Part shown: positions 62,662 through 64,000 of the stretch, piece by piece | How positions within the stretch are numbered: the first letter of the stretch is position 1 | How the letters are laid out: every line of letters starts with the position of its first letter | Source of the DNA: Enterococcus sp. 9D6_DIV0238 | Lineage (GTDB): Bacteria > Bacillota > Bacilli > Lactobacillales > Enterococcaceae | Reading direction: 5' to 3' | Assembly: GCF_002174455.2 (NCBI RefSeq) | Contig: NZ_CP147246.1 | Span: 833,501-897,500, forward strand | DNA: 64,000 nucleotides | Program-made: the position numbers and the translations under genes | Notes under the pieces: generated by a model | What the model was told of the DNA's origin: nothing | Databases searched by the model: none | What the model saw: the letters and a program-made list of their open reading frames with translations, nothing else

Positions 62662-64000
62662 TAGACGTCACTCCCTTCGATTTTAGCTTCCAGTTGCTGT
62701 TTGTCCCACATCCGTTTGTACCAGCCTGCTAAATGTAATAGCTCTTGATGCGTTCCCCGTTCAATGATCTTTCCTTCATCTAAGACGATGATTTCCTTCG
62801 CATGCATCACACTACTTAATCGGTGAGCTGCAATGATCGTTGTTTTTTCTTTACGTGCTTCTTTTAAATTAGACAAAATCGCTTCTTCTGTTTTTGCGTC
62901 CACAGCAGATAAAGCATCATCAAGAATCAGTAATTCAGGATCGACGATCAATGCTCTAGCAATCGAGATCCGTTGTTTTTGTCCACCAGATAATGACACA
63001 CCACGTTCCCCAACTAAGGTATCATATCCTTTTGGAAACGCTTTGATCTCATTATTGATAAACGCCATTTCTGCTGCTGACTCTACTTGCTCTTCAGTAA
63101 AATCAGGGTTAGCAAAACGAATATTTTCCCGAATCGTCATTGAAAATAGAAAATGATCTTGCGGCACATAACCAATGGAATGCATCAAAGCATCCAATGA
63201 ATAATCTTTGATGTTGTGTCCGCCAAAGGACACATGGCCTTGGTAATTATCATATTCTCTCATCAATAATTTTAAGATCGTTGTCTTACCTGCTCCTGTT
63301 TTCCCAACGATCCCTAAAGTTTCCCCTTCATTTAAGACAAATTTGATTTGCTCTAACGTTGTCTCTTTATCCTTTGGATACTTAAATTCCGCAACTTCGA
63401 TCGACAATTCTCCTTTAGCCGGTGTCTGAATCGCATCTTTTCGCTCGACAATATGGGATTTGGCATGAAGCAATTCATTGACACGATCATAACTTGCATT
63501 TCCACGCTCCAATACATTGAACAAGCGTCCGATCGCAAACATTGGCCAAATCAGCATACCGATATAGCTAATAAAAGAAATCAATTGACCGATCGTAATT
63601 GTACCATCCATGATAAAGCGTCCGCCAATGATGATCGTCAGCACATACGAAATACCAATAATCAGTGTGATGAACGGATCAAATAATGCATCTAAAAAAT
63701 TTACCCGTTTGTTTTTGATGATCGCATCATCGATTTTTTCAGTAAAATCAGCAATGTCTTCCTTTTCTTGACCAAACGTTTTGATAACTTTCATTCCGGT
63801 GATGCTTTCCTGTGTTTTATCGTTGATTGTCGAAAAAGCGGCTTGTGAATCACGGAATGCATCGTGCAGCTTAGATCCTAGAATTCTCGAAGTCACTGCT
63901 AATAATGGCAATGGAATCAAAGCAATCAGCGTCAACCGCCAATCAACAAACAAAATCATCGCAATGATCGTGGCTCCTCCTGTGATCAATGAATCCGCAA
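62661..64000 (-). CDS. ABC exporter subunit, degenerate half of a heterodimer, 5' end missing
   Basis: The gene runs off the right edge of the window, so the N-terminal membrane helices are missing; about 442 residues are visible. The ATPase has Walker A VGKTGAGKTT, Q-loop YVPQDHFLF, a canonical LSGGQKQRIS signature and Walker B LLILDDALSAVDAKTE, where Asp replaces the catalytic Glu. In such heterodimers this makes the site that it contributes to non-canonical, with hydrolysis at the other. The first visible residues (ITGGATIIAMILFVDWRLTL) are a membrane segment. It is cotranscribed with the downstream half via a one-base overlap. Confidence 0.9.
   Translation of the reverse strand, partial: ADSLITGGATIIAMILFVDWRLTLIALIPLPLLAVTSRILGSKLHDAFRDSQAAFSTINDKTQESITGMKVIKTFGQEKEDIADFTEKIDDAIIKNKRVNFLDALFDPFITLIIGISYVLTIIIGGRFIMDGTITIGQLISFISYIGMLIWPMFAIGRLFNVLERGNASYDRVNELLHAKSHIVERKDAIQTPAKGELSIEVAEFKYPKDKETTLEQIKFVLNEGETLGIVGKTGAGKTTILKLLMREYDNYQGHVSFGGHNIKDYSLDALMHSIGYVPQDHFLFSMTIRENIRFANPDFTEEQVESAAEMAFINNEIKAFPKGYDTLVGERGVSLSGGQKQRISIARALIVDPELLILDDALSAVDAKTEEAILSNLKEARKEKTTIIAAHRLSSVMHAKEIIVLDEGKIIERGTHQELLHLAGWYKRMWDKQQLEAKIEGSDV

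Overview
The window reads as chromosomal DNA of a low-GC firmicute of the genus Enterococcus, close to the E. faecalis group. The clues are a CitH/CitO/Oad citrate locus, a TyrDC/TyrP/NhaC tyrosine decarboxylation locus with its own T-box tyrS, a pdhABCD operon, an ArpU-type phage regulator, and the enterococcal style of intergenic palindromic repeats. The species is inference. I saw no tRNA, rRNA, insertion sequence or CRISPR array.

Layout. 1-1310: 3' part of a DHA2-type MFS exporter. 1356-3870: small phage-derived island, with CI-like repressor and ImmA peptidase rightward, and a 58-aa protein, ArpU regulator and holin leftward, around a region carrying repeated TAGCTT..AAGCTA dyads. 3940-7510: acyltransferase, a conserved protein possibly of the bacterial release-factor-like class, and a cold-shock gene. 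7558-13041: acn-citZ-icd, the oxidative TCA branch from oxaloacetate and acetyl-CoA to 2-oxoglutarate. 13648-25255: citrate fermentation locus, with a Na+-pumping oxaloacetate decarboxylase and citrate lyase leftward, and transporter CitH, regulator CitO and CitG rightward. 25350-28044: divergent response regulator and histidine kinase. 28172-35632: YdcF protein, SOS-type operon mepB-Y-family polymerase-yolD, AI-2E family permease, DUF5067-like protein, Ser/Thr kinase divergent from an HTH gene. 35722-42395: tyramine locus. 43137-48846: YerC/TrpR-like regulator and the PDH operon. 49408-52900: mgtA behind an M-box riboswitch. 52916-59451: PTS operon with MupG-like and glycosidase-like enzymes, a SemiSWEET and a LacI regulator. 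59725-64000: trxB and a heterodimeric ABC exporter, cut by the window end.

How the genes fit together. Citrate taken up by CitH is split by citrate lyase (CitDEF, matured by CitC, CitX and CitG) into acetate and oxaloacetate, and the OAD complex decarboxylates oxaloacetate to pyruvate while pumping Na+. Pyruvate can enter PDH further along. The TCA branch runs in the opposite sense, making citrate for 2-oxoglutarate and glutamate, so the two neighbouring loci oppose each other and should need strict control. CcpA-like cre sites in the cit control region fit this. The tyrosine locus (TyrP, TyrDC, NhaC, TyrS) is a decarboxylation and antiport system for proton-motive force and acid tolerance.

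The least explained structure is a family of composite intergenic repeats in three arrays (9998-10310, 21050-21475, 42553-43125). Units of about 120 bp fold into long hairpins whose arms covary between copies, and a second module of about 80 bp recurs with them. One array sits inside the oad operon and another abuts the ribosome-binding site of the trpR-like gene.
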